Part shown: positions 19,281 through 26,383 of the stretch, piece by piece
Layout of the letters: each line of letters opens with the position of its first letter
Position numbering within the stretch: position 1 is the stretch's first letter
Assembly (NCBI RefSeq): GCF_024623785.1
Contig: NZ_JANKBZ010000001.1
Location: 558,001 to 622,000 of the forward strand
Source: Archangium lipolyticum
GTDB taxonomy: Bacteria; Myxococcota; Myxococcia; Myxococcales; Myxococcaceae
DNA length: 64,000 bases
Reading direction: 5' to 3'
The notes under the pieces: generated by a model
Database searches by the model: none
The model's input: only the letters and a program-made list of their open reading frames with translations
What the model was told of the DNA's origin: nothing
Program-made: the position numbers and the translations under genes

Positions 19281-20141
19281 GTGAAGAGAACCCCCGCCGC
19301 CCTGTGGATCTGGTACCGAGGTACCCCCTTCATTGGCTTCCAGCGCCAGCCGGACGGCCTCACCGTCCAGGAGGCCCTCGAGGACGCCCTCCGCAAGGCC
19401 GGTGTCCCCTACCCCGTCATGCCCGCCGGCCGCACCGATCGCGGCGTCCATGCGCGCATGCAGGTGGTCAGCGTCCGCCTGCCTCCCTGCTACACCTCGG
19501 AGATGCTGGCCGAAAGGCTCCCGCCTCATGCTCCGCCGGATCTCGGGCTGTGCGTCGCCCGGCGCCCCCCCGAGGGCTTCCACGCCCAGTGGAGCGCCGC
19601 CGGCAAGGAGTACCGCTACCGCATCCAGCTCGGAGGCCGGGCCTCGGAGGCCTGGCAGCCGTTCGTCATGGAGCCCTCGACCGAGCCTCGATTGGAGGGG
19701 CTGGCCCTCGCTCCCGAGCGGCTGGCGGAGCAGCTCGGCGCCGCGGTGGGCTGCCGCGACTTCTACGCCTTCCACGAGCACTCGAGTCTGCGCAAGCCGC
19801 GCACCCTCACGTCCGCCACCCTGCACGAGCTGGGCAATGGCCTCTTCGAGGCCCGCCTGCGCGGTGATGGCTTCGGCCGCTACCAGGTGCGCTACCTCGT
19901 GGGCTCCGCGCTCCTCACCGCCGCGGGCGCCCTCTCCGAGGAGCTCTACCGCTCCGCCCTCGACTCGAGCACCACCATCCCGGGCCTCAAGGCCCCCGCC
20001 AAGGGGCTCGTCCTCTGGGAGGTGCACTACCCCGCCAAGGTGGATCCGTTCCCCGCCGAGGAGCGGGCCCTCCCCCCGGGTCTCCCCCTGGGGCCTCCCT
20101 TCTCCTTCCCCGCGGAAGCCGGATCCTCCGAGGCCGCCTAG
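19281..20141 (+). CDS. truA: tRNA pseudouridine(38-40) synthase TruA
   Basis: A 286-residue pseudouridine synthase acting on uridines 38-40 of the tRNA anticodon arm. The catalytic Asp is in AGRTDRGVHA (about residue 51), with WYRGTPFIGFQRQPDG at the start and FHEHSSLRKPRT plus FGRYQVRYLVGSALL later. These match the family order. The GTG at 19281 is the likely start since the upstream frame overlaps the divergent AgmX-like gene and lacks similarity. Its stop codon overlaps, tail to tail, the stop of the small RHH gene on the other strand (CTAG). A Pro/Ala-rich tail (about 260-286) is extra. Confidence 0.93.
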   Translation: MKRTPAALWIWYRGTPFIGFQRQPDGLTVQEALEDALRKAGVPYPVMPAGRTDRGVHARMQVVSVRLPPCYTSEMLAERLPPHAPPDLGLCVARRPPEGFHAQWSAAGKEYRYRIQLGGRASEAWQPFVMEPSTEPRLEGLALAPERLAEQLGAAVGCRDFYAFHEHSSLRKPRTLTSATLHELGNGLFEARLRGDGFGRYQVRYLVGSALLTAAGALSEELYRSALDSSTTIPGLKAPAKGLVLWEVHYPAKVDPFPAEERALPPGLPLGPPFSFPAEAGSSEAA

Positions 20142-20302
20142 TCGACCAGCCGATCCTCGTACTTCGTCAGCAGATCCGAGATCGCCTCCCGGAGGTACTC
20201 GCTCTGGCGGATCCTCGTCGACCGCGACAGCTCCTTGAGCGCATCGAGCTTCTCGCGGTTGAGACGGAACACCACCGAGGTGAGGCGAGGATTCATGTCC
20301 AT
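20138..20302 (-). CDS. Ribbon-helix-helix (CopG/Arc-like) small protein
   Basis: A 54-residue protein, too short for usual cut-offs. It starts at ATG 20302 with GGAG about nine bases upstream and contains a beta-strand (RLTSVVFRLNREKL), a first helix (ALKELSRSTR) and a second helix (RQSEYLREAISDLLTKY), the layout of a ribbon-helix-helix DNA-binding or antitoxin protein (Met/Arc/CopG). Strong codon bias supports it. It lies convergent with truA, overlapping by the shared CTAG. No toxin gene is visible next to it. As a dimer it could repress its own promoter in 20303-20421. Confidence 0.78.
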   Translation of the reverse strand: MDMNPRLTSVVFRLNREKLDALKELSRSTRIRQSEYLREAISDLLTKYEDRLVD

Positions 20303-20375
20303 GTGCGTTGTCTCCTACAGGTGCGCACAAGGTCTCACAGACGCATCGGATCGCAAGAAATCCACTCCACCTCTT

Positions 20376-20403
20376 GGATCACCTGGGATCAGGATTGGAT
20401 CAC
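20376..20403. repeat. GGATCA-rich short repeat, copy 1
   Basis: Contains GGATCACCT and GATCAGGATTGGATCA, repeated at 20972-21013 on the other side of the 20422-20925 gene. Purpose unknown. Confidence 0.5.
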
Positions 20404-20421
20404 CCGGGGATCGGATCCGGA

Positions 20422-20925
20422 TCAGAGACTCCAGCGCAAACCGCTCGACACCTCTATGTCGAATCTCAGCCCGGATCCAAATCCCAGCTGCGCTCCTGCT
20501 CCTCCGTAGACCGAGAGGGTCTCGGTCAGCGTGCGCCTCACACCCAGGCCTACTCGCGGCCCCACCCAGAACCGCGGCCTCGCGTGCACGATCGCTCCGA
20601 GCTCCGTGTAGGTCTGCCACTCCTCCAGGGTGAAGACGCTCCGGAAGCCTCCGTGCGCCGCCAGGCTGAAGCCCGGCGTGCCAGCTCCCACTCGCGCCAG
20701 GAGGAAGAGCTCGTTGTCCTCGTAGCCTACGGGGAGGCTGCCACCGAGCTCCACGTGTCCCGAGAGGCCTCGTCTCAGTTGGTCCGAGCCGAAGCTCTCC
20801 GTGTACGTCAGGACCGGACCCAGTAGGAGCGCGGGGGTTCGGTGATGGGAGGTGGGCGTGGTGACCCGGGTCTGGCCCAGCGCGGGGAGCGCCGTCAGCA
20901 GGAGCAGCAGGGGGAGTTGGTTCAT
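20422..20925 (-). CDS. Exported beta-barrel-like protein
   Basis: A 167-residue protein with a cleavable signal peptide (MNQLPLLLLLTALPALGQT). The mature part alternates short beta-strands (HVELGGSLPVGYEDNELFLL, VGPRVGLGVRR, YGGAGAQLGFGSGLRFDIEV) and ends in WSL, suggesting an outer-membrane beta-barrel of about eight strands or a small adhesin-like domain. Family not recognised. It is flanked by short GGATCA-rich direct repeats (20376 and 20972) and by an upstream palindromic repeat. Confidence 0.72.
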   Translation of the reverse strand: MNQLPLLLLLTALPALGQTRVTTPTSHHRTPALLLGPVLTYTESFGSDQLRRGLSGHVELGGSLPVGYEDNELFLLARVGAGTPGFSLAAHGGFRSVFTLEEWQTYTELGAIVHARPRFWVGPRVGLGVRRTLTETLSVYGGAGAQLGFGSGLRFDIEVSSGLRWSL

Positions 20926-20936
20926 GGGAACGAGGT

Positions 20937-20970
20937 ACCCTCACCCCGACCCTCTCCCGGAGGGAGAGGG
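20937..20970. repeat. Intergenic palindromic repeat, copy 4
   Basis: CCCTCTCCC/GGGAGAGGG core with CCCTCACCC tail at left, lying just upstream of the start of the beta-barrel-like gene and downstream of larE. Confidence 0.82.
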
Positions 20971-20971
20971 A

Positions 20972-21013
20972 GGATCACCTCAGGATCACCCTGGAGGATC
21001 AGGATTGGATCAG
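20972..21013. repeat. GGATCA-rich short repeat, copy 2
   Basis: Second copy of the repeat seen at 20376-20403, sharing GGATCACCT and GATCAGGATTGGATCA. Its end overlaps the last codons of larE. Confidence 0.5.
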
Positions 21014-21894
21014 CTGACCACTGGCAGGGGGTGCGTGTCCGCCCCGGGCCGCTGGATTCCCGCCGCCTCGTTCATCCGCCCCGAACGGAATGGCTCCAGA
21101 TCCAACGCCACGAACTTGAAGCCCAGCGCCTTCAGCGCCACGTCCACCTCCCGCCTCACCTCCGCCGACAGGAAGCGCTCGTACTCCTCCGCCGACAGCT
21201 CGATTCGCGCGATCTCCTGGTGGTAACGCACCCGGAACTGCCGGAATCCCCTCTTGCGCAGCTCCGACTCCGCCCCGGCGATCTGGAACAGCCGCTCCCT
21301 CGTCACCGACGTCCCGTACGGAATCCGCGACGCCAGGCACGCCATCTGCGGCTTGTCCCACGTCGGCAGCCCCAACACCTGGCTCCACGCCCGGATCTCC
21401 TCCTTCGTCAGCCCCGCCAACGCCAACGGCGAGCGCACCTCGTGCTCCTTCGCCGCCTTGTGCCCCGGCCGGTGATCCTTGAAGTCGTCCGCGTTGAAGC
21501 CGTCCAGCACCACCGCCAGCCCCAGCTCCTTGCGCTTCGCCTCGCAGAGGTCGTACAGCTCCGTCTTGCAGAAGTAGCAGCGGTTCGTCGGGTTGGCCGC
21601 GTACTGAGGGTTGGACAGCTCGTCGCTCGACACCACCACGTGCCGCGCCCCCAGCTTCGCCGCCAGCTCCCGCGCCTCCCGCTCCTCCTCGGGCGCCACC
21701 GACGCCGACAGCGCCGTCAGCGCCAGCGCCTTCTCCCCCAGCTCCTCCACCGCGATCTTCAGCACGAACGTCGAGTCCACCCCTCCCGAGAACGCCACCA
21801 GCGCCGAACCGTGCGCGCGCAACGCCGCGCGCATCGTGTCCAGCTTGGGACGGGAGGAGTCACACAGGGCCTGGATCCGCTCGGGGGTCAGCAT
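21010..21894 (-). CDS. larE: LarE-type ATP-dependent sulfur transferase
   Basis: A 294-residue PP-loop protein. SGGVDSTFVLKIA near residue 35 is the ATP-pyrophosphatase motif; NRCYFCKTELYD near 110 carries the CxxC-like cysteine used in sulfur transfer; FNADDFKDHRPG and PQMACLASRIPYG are LarE signatures. LarE adds sulfur to pyridinium dicarboxylate in making the nickel pincer cofactor of lactate racemase, sacrificing a cysteine sulfur in some species. larB and larC are not in the window, so substrate is open. The ATG at 21894 has GAGGTG six bases upstream. It follows the APS-kinase-like gene on the same strand. Confidence 0.9.
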   Translation of the reverse strand: MLTPERIQALCDSSRPKLDTMRAALRAHGSALVAFSGGVDSTFVLKIAVEELGEKALALTALSASVAPEEEREARELAAKLGARHVVVSSDELSNPQYAANPTNRCYFCKTELYDLCEAKRKELGLAVVLDGFNADDFKDHRPGHKAAKEHEVRSPLALAGLTKEEIRAWSQVLGLPTWDKPQMACLASRIPYGTSVTRERLFQIAGAESELRKRGFRQFRVRYHQEIARIELSAEEYERFLSAEVRREVDVALKALGFKFVALDLEPFRSGRMNEAAGIQRPGADTHPLPVVS

Positions 21895-21972
21895 GGGGGG
21901 CACCTCTATAAACGAAGAACCCCCGGGCTGCCCGTGCAACCTGGGGGTCCTCGAACTTGTCGACGTTCTCCC

Positions 21973-21996
21973 CTCCCCCGAAAGGAAGGGGGGGAG
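21973..21996 (-). terminator. Hairpin after the APS-kinase-like gene
   Basis: CTCCCCC and GGGGGAG form a 7-bp stem with a 10-base loop six bases past the stop at 22002. A second GC hairpin (ACCCCCGG paired with CCTGGGGGT, 21919-21948) follows. Neither has a T-run. Confidence 0.45.
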
Positions 21997-22001
21997 CCCG
22001 C

Positions 22002-22742
22002 CTAGCGAGCCTTGCGCTTGGGAGCGGCCGCCTTCTTGGCCGCCGGCTTGGCCACCCGCGCCGCACGGGCCGCCGGACGCGCCTTGGCGCCCTTGCCCGC
22101 CGCCTTCGTCGCCGCCACCACCGGCGTCTTCGTCGGCGCGCGCGACACCTGCTTCTTCGTCGGCGGCTGCGCCTTCATCTTCTTGCCGGTGATGATCTTC
22201 AGCTCGTCCACCGTCACGTACCCGAGGTCCAGCAGCGACTGGAAGATCTTCATCGCCCCGTCCTCGACGCTCTCCACGTTCGAGTGGATCACCACCTCGG
22301 CCGACGCCGGCGGCTCGTACGGCTCGGTGATGCCGATGAAGTTGGGGATCTCCCCACTCAGCGCCTTCTTGTAGCGGCCCGTGGAGTCCCGCTCGATCAG
22401 CTTCTCGGTCGGGCAGTCCACGTACACCTCGATGTACCGGCCGATCGCACGGCGGTTCTCCTCGCGCCCCGCCTTGTACGGGCTCACGCACGGAACCAGC
22501 ACCGCCACGTTGTTGCGCGTGAGCAGTCCGGCCACGTACCCCAGCCGGCGGACGGTCGTGATCCGCTCGTCCTTGCTGTCTCCAATGCCCTGCCACAGAG
22601 CATCCCCGACCTCGTTCTCGTCGAGAATCTCCACATTGCGATCAACCTGCCGGAGCCGGGCCGCGATGTATTCAGCCATCGTACTCTTGCCGGTCCCGGA
22701 CATGCCGGTCAGCCAAACGGTAAAACCAGTCGTCTGCGCCAT
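22002..22742 (-). CDS. APS-kinase (CysC)-like protein with a basic histone-H1-like tail
   Basis: A 246-residue protein. Residues about 1-170 follow the CysC adenylylsulfate kinase layout: Walker A LTGMSGTGKST, RVRLGYVAGLL-like helix, VPCVSPYKAGREENR, and VYVDCPTEKLIERD. CysC normally phosphorylates APS to PAPS in sulfate assimilation. The usual LDGDxxR motif is changed to ILDENEVGDAL, so the substrate may differ. The last ~65 residues are Lys/Ala/Pro/Arg-rich with KAAGKGAK and AAKKAAAPKRKAR, like histone H1 or a nucleic-acid-binding tail. The ATG at 22742 has GGAG twelve bases upstream. It lies between larE and the CysO/Mec pair. Confidence 0.83.
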   Translation of the reverse strand: MAQTTGFTVWLTGMSGTGKSTMAEYIAARLRQVDRNVEILDENEVGDALWQGIGDSKDERITTVRRLGYVAGLLTRNNVAVLVPCVSPYKAGREENRRAIGRYIEVYVDCPTEKLIERDSTGRYKKALSGEIPNFIGITEPYEPPASAEVVIHSNVESVEDGAMKIFQSLLDLGYVTVDELKIITGKKMKAQPPTKKQVSRAPTKTPVVAATKAAGKGAKARPAARAARVAKPAAKKAAAPKRKAR

Positions 22743-22769
22743 ACGGGTCCCAAACTCCCTGCGCCTACA

Positions 22770-22794
22770 GGGGGGCAATACCTCCGTGCCCCCC
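22770..22794 (-). promoter_or_regulatory. Leader hairpin with a Shine-Dalgarno-like loop
   Basis: In the 5' leader of the APS-kinase-like gene the minus strand has GGGGGGCA and TGCCCCCC in a perfect 8-bp stem; its 9-base loop contains GGAGGT. It starts 28 bases before the start codon. It could be an RNA regulatory element or binding site. Confidence 0.45.
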
Positions 22795-22824
22795 AAAGAG
22801 CGCGGCAGATCAAAAGTCGCGGGC

Positions 22825-22854
22825 GTTATAGACGAAACCCACACCCTTTGACAA
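22825..22854 (-). promoter_or_regulatory. Predicted sigma-70-type promoter of the APS-kinase-like gene
   Basis: On the minus strand TTGTCA and TATAAC are separated by 18 bases, close to the -35 and -10 consensus, about 83 bases before the start at 22742. Confidence 0.55.
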
Positions 22855-22886
22855 TTCGCACCCACCTTTCCGCAGGTAGGGGGGTC

Positions 22887-22906
22887 AGGCGGCCAAGTGC
22901 CCGCCT
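22887..22906 (-). terminator. Hairpin after the JAMM protease gene
   Basis: AGGCGG and CCGCCT form a 6-bp stem with an 8-base loop, two bases past the stop at 22909. No T-run. It would separate the pair from the APS-kinase-like gene. Confidence 0.4.
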
Positions 22907-22908
22907 TC

Positions 22909-23379
22909 TCAAGGGATTCCGTCAGGTTGGCGACCCAACAAGTCCAGTGAAACCCGACGATCCTGGAACCCTCCGCACTCCCACCAGAAAATTGCCGCGT
23001 CCCTGGCACACCCCGCGCGCACGGCGATGACGAGGTACGTCACCCCGGGGATCAGCGGCTGTCCGTCCGGTGCCGCCTGGCGTCGATCCTCGTCGGAGAA
23101 ATACGCACCTCTATCCACATGTGAGTGGAACACGCAGGCCACGTGCTCGCTGCGGGCCTCGGCCTCCAGGAGGACGCCGAGCCACTCGCGGGGGTCGAAC
23201 GCGTAGGCGGTCCGGGAGGTGTGGAGCGCGTCGCACGCGTTGCGCAGGGGGCGGACGCGCCAGGGCCCACCCTCCCCCGCTCGCAACAACACCCCACAGC
23301 CCTCCCGCGGATAGGCGGCCTCCAGGTGCCGGATGACCTCCGACAGATCTTCCGGCAACGCGGGCTCCATCGGTGGCAC
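22909..23379 (-). CDS. Mec-type JAMM metalloprotease
   Basis: A 156-residue JAB1/MPN+ protein. The zinc motif is complete: FHSHVDRGAYFSDEDR gives His-x-His-x7-Ser-x2-Asp at about 81-97, with an upstream Glu near GCGVLLR. Mec+ in Mycobacterium tuberculosis is a JAMM enzyme that removes the cysteine (CysO-Cys) from the sulfur-carrier CysO. The CysO-like gene ends exactly where this one begins: its TAG overlaps the GTG at 23379 (TAGTG), so translation is coupled. An ATG nine bases downstream (23370) is an alternative start. No cysM is adjacent. Confidence 0.82.
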   Translation of the reverse strand: MPPMEPALPEDLSEVIRHLEAAYPREGCGVLLRAGEGGPWRVRPLRNACDALHTSRTAYAFDPREWLGVLLEAEARSEHVACVFHSHVDRGAYFSDEDRRQAAPDGQPLIPGVTYLVIAVRAGCARDAAIFWWECGGFQDRRVSLDLLGRQPDGIP

Positions 23380-23651
23380 TACCCTCCCGCGATGGCCGGG
23401 ATGAGGGTGATGCGATCTCCCTCCGCCACGGGCGTGGACAGCTCGCCCAGGAACCGGATGTCTTCATCGTTGAGAAACACGTTCACGTAGCGCCGCACCG
23501 CGCCCTTGTCGTCGAGCACCCGCGAGCCGATGCCCGGGTGCGCCTTCTCCAGGTTGTGCAGCACCTCGCCCACCGTGGCGCCCGCGACGCGGACCTCGCC
23601 CTTGTTGCCCGTGAAGCTCCGCAGCGACGTGGGAATGCGAACCGTGGCCAT
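23379..23651 (-). CDS. cysO: CysO-like sulfur-carrier protein (ThiS/MoaD fold)
   Basis: A 90-residue ubiquitin-like protein ending in AIAGG, the C-terminal di-glycine that is activated as thiocarboxylate. The sequence VNVFLNDEDIRF and GDRITLIPAIAGG closely follows M. tuberculosis CysO as I remember it, more than MoaD or ThiS. CysO-thiocarboxylate donates sulfur to O-phosphoserine via CysM, and Mec+ then releases cysteine. The start ATG at 23651 gives the usual length; the longer frame would add an unrelated 37 residues. It overlaps the downstream JAMM gene by one base. Confidence 0.85.
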   Translation of the reverse strand: MATVRIPTSLRSFTGNKGEVRVAGATVGEVLHNLEKAHPGIGSRVLDDKGAVRRYVNVFLNDEDIRFLGELSTPVAEGDRITLIPAIAGG

Positions 23652-23809
23652 GTCCCGGCGACCCTCGCCGAGCCTCCGCACGCCGTCAACCCGCTCGGCA
23701 TGGCGAAAAGCTGCCCGCCCCGGAACCGAACGAATATCTTCCGGCCCCGCTCCGTCCCCCACTCACAGACGCGCACCCGTTACGGAGCCCACTCCTTCCC
23801 AGAGGACCC

Positions 23810-24217
23810 ATGAGACACGCGCTCGCATTCCTCACCCTCGCCCTGCTCGTCACCGGCTGCCCCAAGAAGACCGGGGAGCACCCCGACGGGGCGGTGGACA
23901 ACCCCTCCTACCGCGATGGCGGACAGCCCGCCGGTGACGCAGGCGAACTCTCCTCGGCCGGGGCCGCCCTCTCCGGCGCGACCCCCACCGAGGGCGCCCA
24001 GGCCCAGGGCGGTGAACGGGCCACGGTGGAGGCCTGCGTGGACCGCTGGCTCCAGGCGAACAAGATGGATCGCTACGGCCACCCCGAGGGCACCATGTAC
24101 GCGGGCGGCACTCCGCTCTTCAACGAGGCCACCGGCGAGACGACGGACCGCCTCGAGTACGTCTTCGCGCGCCAGCCCGAGGCCCGCAAGGCCTGCGCCG
24201 GCAAGGGCGCGCAGTAG
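23810..24217 (+). CDS. Small lipoprotein
   Basis: A 135-residue protein with a type II signal peptide (LALLVTGC lipobox at residues 10-17). After an Ala/Gly/Glu-rich, low-complexity region (about 35-65) it has a folded C-terminal part containing a Cys pair (VEACVDRWL, ARKACAG). Function unknown. It is divergent from the cysO operon and ends before a GC hairpin. Probably anchored in the outer or inner membrane. Confidence 0.75.
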   Translation: MRHALAFLTLALLVTGCPKKTGEHPDGAVDNPSYRDGGQPAGDAGELSSAGAALSGATPTEGAQAQGGERATVEACVDRWLQANKMDRYGHPEGTMYAGGTPLFNEATGETTDRLEYVFARQPEARKACAGKGAQ

Positions 24218-24232
24218 TCCCCTCCTCCTGGG

Positions 24233-24258
24233 CTGCCCCCTTCGAACCAGGGGGGCAG
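24233..24258 (+). terminator. Hairpin after the 23.8-kb lipoprotein
   Basis: CTGCCCCC and GGGGGCAG form a perfect 8-bp stem with a 10-base loop, 16 bases past the stop at 24217. No T-run. Confidence 0.45.
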
Positions 24259-24319
24259 GCGTCTTCCGGAGTGAGAGGATTCCCGAAAACCCGGCAGGTC
24301 CCTTAAGCTTGCCGGTCTG

Positions 24320-25600
24320 ATGGAACCCGCGCTCGTCCTCGAGGAAGACAAAGCCGACTCCCACCGGCGCGCCCGCGTGCGCGCGGTCCTGGAGCGGCGC
24401 AAGCTGACGGACAGCGTCTCCGCCGAGCAGGCCACGGCCTCCTGGGAGCAGGATCGCTTCGTGGCCCGGGCCCGCGCCCTCTTCTACGCGCGGCTCATGT
24501 TCCTCACCCTGGGCCTGCTCATCCTCGCGGTGCCCACCTGGTCCTTCTACTTCGGCCTCCAGAGCACCTTCGCCTTCGTGGGCTACTTCGCGATGCTGCT
24601 CTACAGCGTCGCGAACTTCCTGGTCATCGACCACCCCAGGGCCGGCCGCTGGGTGACGTACATCACCCTGTGCCTCGACCTGGTCATCATGGTGGTGCTC
24701 ATCGCCAAGCCCCAGGTCGGCGGCGGTCTCCAGAGCCCGCTGCTCGCCACGCAGCTGCTCTTCACCGCCCTCTTCGCCATCCTCTATCCCAAGCCGCTGG
24801 CGATCCTCCCGCCCATGCTGGCGCTGCCCATCACCACGCGCCTGGATCTGCTCCTCAACCGCGACGTCACCGCCGTCGAGGTGCTCACCCTCCTGTGGTA
24901 CTCGGGCCTCAACTTCATCATCGTCTACGTGCTCGTGTACCTGAACGAGCGCGAGGCGGCCGCCCACCGCGAGGTGGTCGAGCTCCAGGGCGATCTCAAG
25001 GAGCTGGCCGTGGTGGAGGAGCGCAGCCGGCTGGCGCGTGAAATCCACGACGGCCTGGGCGCCTCGCTCTCCTCGATGATCATCCAGACCGAGTACATCC
25101 TCGGCATGGCCCGCGAGGACTCCCTGCGCTCGGAGATCCAGGAGCTCAAGACCACCGCCGAGGAGTCCATCGAGGAGCTGCGCCGCAACCTGCAGATGAT
25201 GCGCGAGGACTTCGAGCTGACACAGGGGCTCGAGGACTACGTGAAGAGCTTCAGCCAGCGCACCCAGCTGGACATCCGCTTCGAGCGCGGGGGCCTCGCG
25301 CGCAAGCTGTCGCCGGATGCGCAGCTCGCCCTGTTCCGCATCCTCCAGGAGTGCCTCTCCAACGCCGTCAAGCACGCCCAGCCGAAGCGGGTGGACGTGA
25401 AGCTCGACTACGCCATGGACCAGGTGCACCTCTCCGTCCGCGACGACGGCAAGGGATTCGATCCGGGGCGCACGCCCCGCGGTCACTACGGCCTGCTCAA
25501 CATGCGCGAGCGGGCCATGAAGCTCGGCGGCAACCTCATCGTGGACTCGGCACCGGGGACTGGTACCCGGGTGTCCTTCTCCCTCCCCTCCTCTCCATGA
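24320..25600 (+). CDS. Membrane sensor histidine kinase (NarL-class, HisKA_3)
   Basis: A 426-residue kinase. Five or six transmembrane helices fill residues about 55-215 (for example ARLMFLTLGLLILAVPTWSF). A coiled-coil leads to the HisKA_3 H-box ERSRLAREIHDGLGASLSS with the phospho-accepting His (about 246). The ATPase domain has the N-box LSNAVKHAQP, DDGKGFDP and GLLNMRERA. It has no periplasmic sensor domain, so the membrane part likely senses. The stop codon overlaps the regulator's ATG (ATGA), so the two are translated together. Upstream codons in frame are less likely because ATG 24320 follows a GGTC-type leader; the exact start is a little uncertain. Confidence 0.92.
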   Translation: MEPALVLEEDKADSHRRARVRAVLERRKLTDSVSAEQATASWEQDRFVARARALFYARLMFLTLGLLILAVPTWSFYFGLQSTFAFVGYFAMLLYSVANFLVIDHPRAGRWVTYITLCLDLVIMVVLIAKPQVGGGLQSPLLATQLLFTALFAILYPKPLAILPPMLALPITTRLDLLLNRDVTAVEVLTLLWYSGLNFIIVYVLVYLNEREAAAHREVVELQGDLKELAVVEERSRLAREIHDGLGASLSSMIIQTEYILGMAREDSLRSEIQELKTTAEESIEELRRNLQMMREDFELTQGLEDYVKSFSQRTQLDIRFERGGLARKLSPDAQLALFRILQECLSNAVKHAQPKRVDVKLDYAMDQVHLSVRDDGKGFDPGRTPRGHYGLLNMRERAMKLGGNLIVDSAPGTGTRVSFSLPSSP

Positions 25601-26355
25601 CCGAAGAAGCGATCGTGACCTCCCCTCCCATCCGCGTCTTCGTCGTCGAGGACCAGACACGGATCCTCAAGAACCAGCTCCGCCTGCTCGAGAGCCATCG
25701 GGACATCGAGATCGTCGGCACCGCGCTGTCCGGCGAAGCCGCGCTCGAGGATGTGGCCCGCGTCAACCCGGAGGTCCTCCTGTTGGACCTGGGCCTGCCG
25801 CGCATGAGCGGCATCGACGTCACCCGCCACGTCAAGGCGCAGTGGCCCCACGTGGAGATCCTCATCTTCACCATCTTCGACGAGGAGGACAAAGTCCTCG
25901 AGGCAGTGAAGGCCGGAGCCTCGGGCTACCTGCTCAAGGGCACGCCCGCGGACAAGATCATCGAGGCCATCAAGGAGGTGCGCGCCGGAGGCACCGTCAT
26001 CCAGCCCAACCTCGCGCGCCGGCTGCTGCGCCACTTCCGCGTGGAGCCCGACGCGGGCCCCGTCCCCACCGCGCCCGCCGCCCCGGCTCCCGCCGCCACC
26101 ACCACGCCCGAGACGCCGCCCGCCCCCACCTCCGACGGCCCCGGCGAGCCCCTGCTCAAGCCGCTGTCGGACCGCGAGACGGAGATCCTCCAGCTCATCG
26201 CCAAGGGCGTGTCCAACAGCGAGGCGGCCAAGCTGCTCGACCTGTCCAAGGCCACCATCCGCACCCACCTGGAGCACATCTACCGCAAGCTCGAGGTCAC
26301 CAACCGCGTGGAGGCCGTCACGGAGGGCATCCGCAAGGGCCTCATCTCCGTGTGA
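25597..26355 (+). CDS. NarL/FixJ-family response regulator
   Basis: A 252-residue regulator. The receiver domain has the acidic pair (VVEDQ), the phosphorylated Asp in LLLDLGLPRMSG (about 65), Thr/Ser in FTIFD and KGTPADK near 115. A Pro/Ala/Thr-rich linker of about 30 residues joins it to a LuxR-type HTH (LSDRETEILQLIAKG, then SEAAKLLDLSKATIRTHLEH). The 4-base ATGA overlap with the kinase gene marks the start. It should be phosphorylated by that kinase and bind DNA as a dimer. Targets unknown; it is convergent with an outer-membrane-like gene past a hairpin. Confidence 0.94.
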   Translation: MTEEAIVTSPPIRVFVVEDQTRILKNQLRLLESHRDIEIVGTALSGEAALEDVARVNPEVLLLDLGLPRMSGIDVTRHVKAQWPHVEILIFTIFDEEDKVLEAVKAGASGYLLKGTPADKIIEAIKEVRAGGTVIQPNLARRLLRHFRVEPDAGPVPTAPAAPAPAATTTPETPPAPTSDGPGEPLLKPLSDRETEILQLIAKGVSNSEAAKLLDLSKATIRTHLEHIYRKLEVTNRVEAVTEGIRKGLISV

Positions 26356-26363
26356 CGCGCCGG

Positions 26364-26383
26364 GGCCTCCTCACCAGGAGGCC
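26364..26383. terminator. Bidirectional hairpin between convergent genes
   Basis: GGCCTCCT and AGGAGGCC form a perfect 8-bp stem with a 4-base loop between the response regulator (stop 26355) and the exported protein gene (stop at 26371); it can serve both strands. No clear T-run. Confidence 0.6.
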
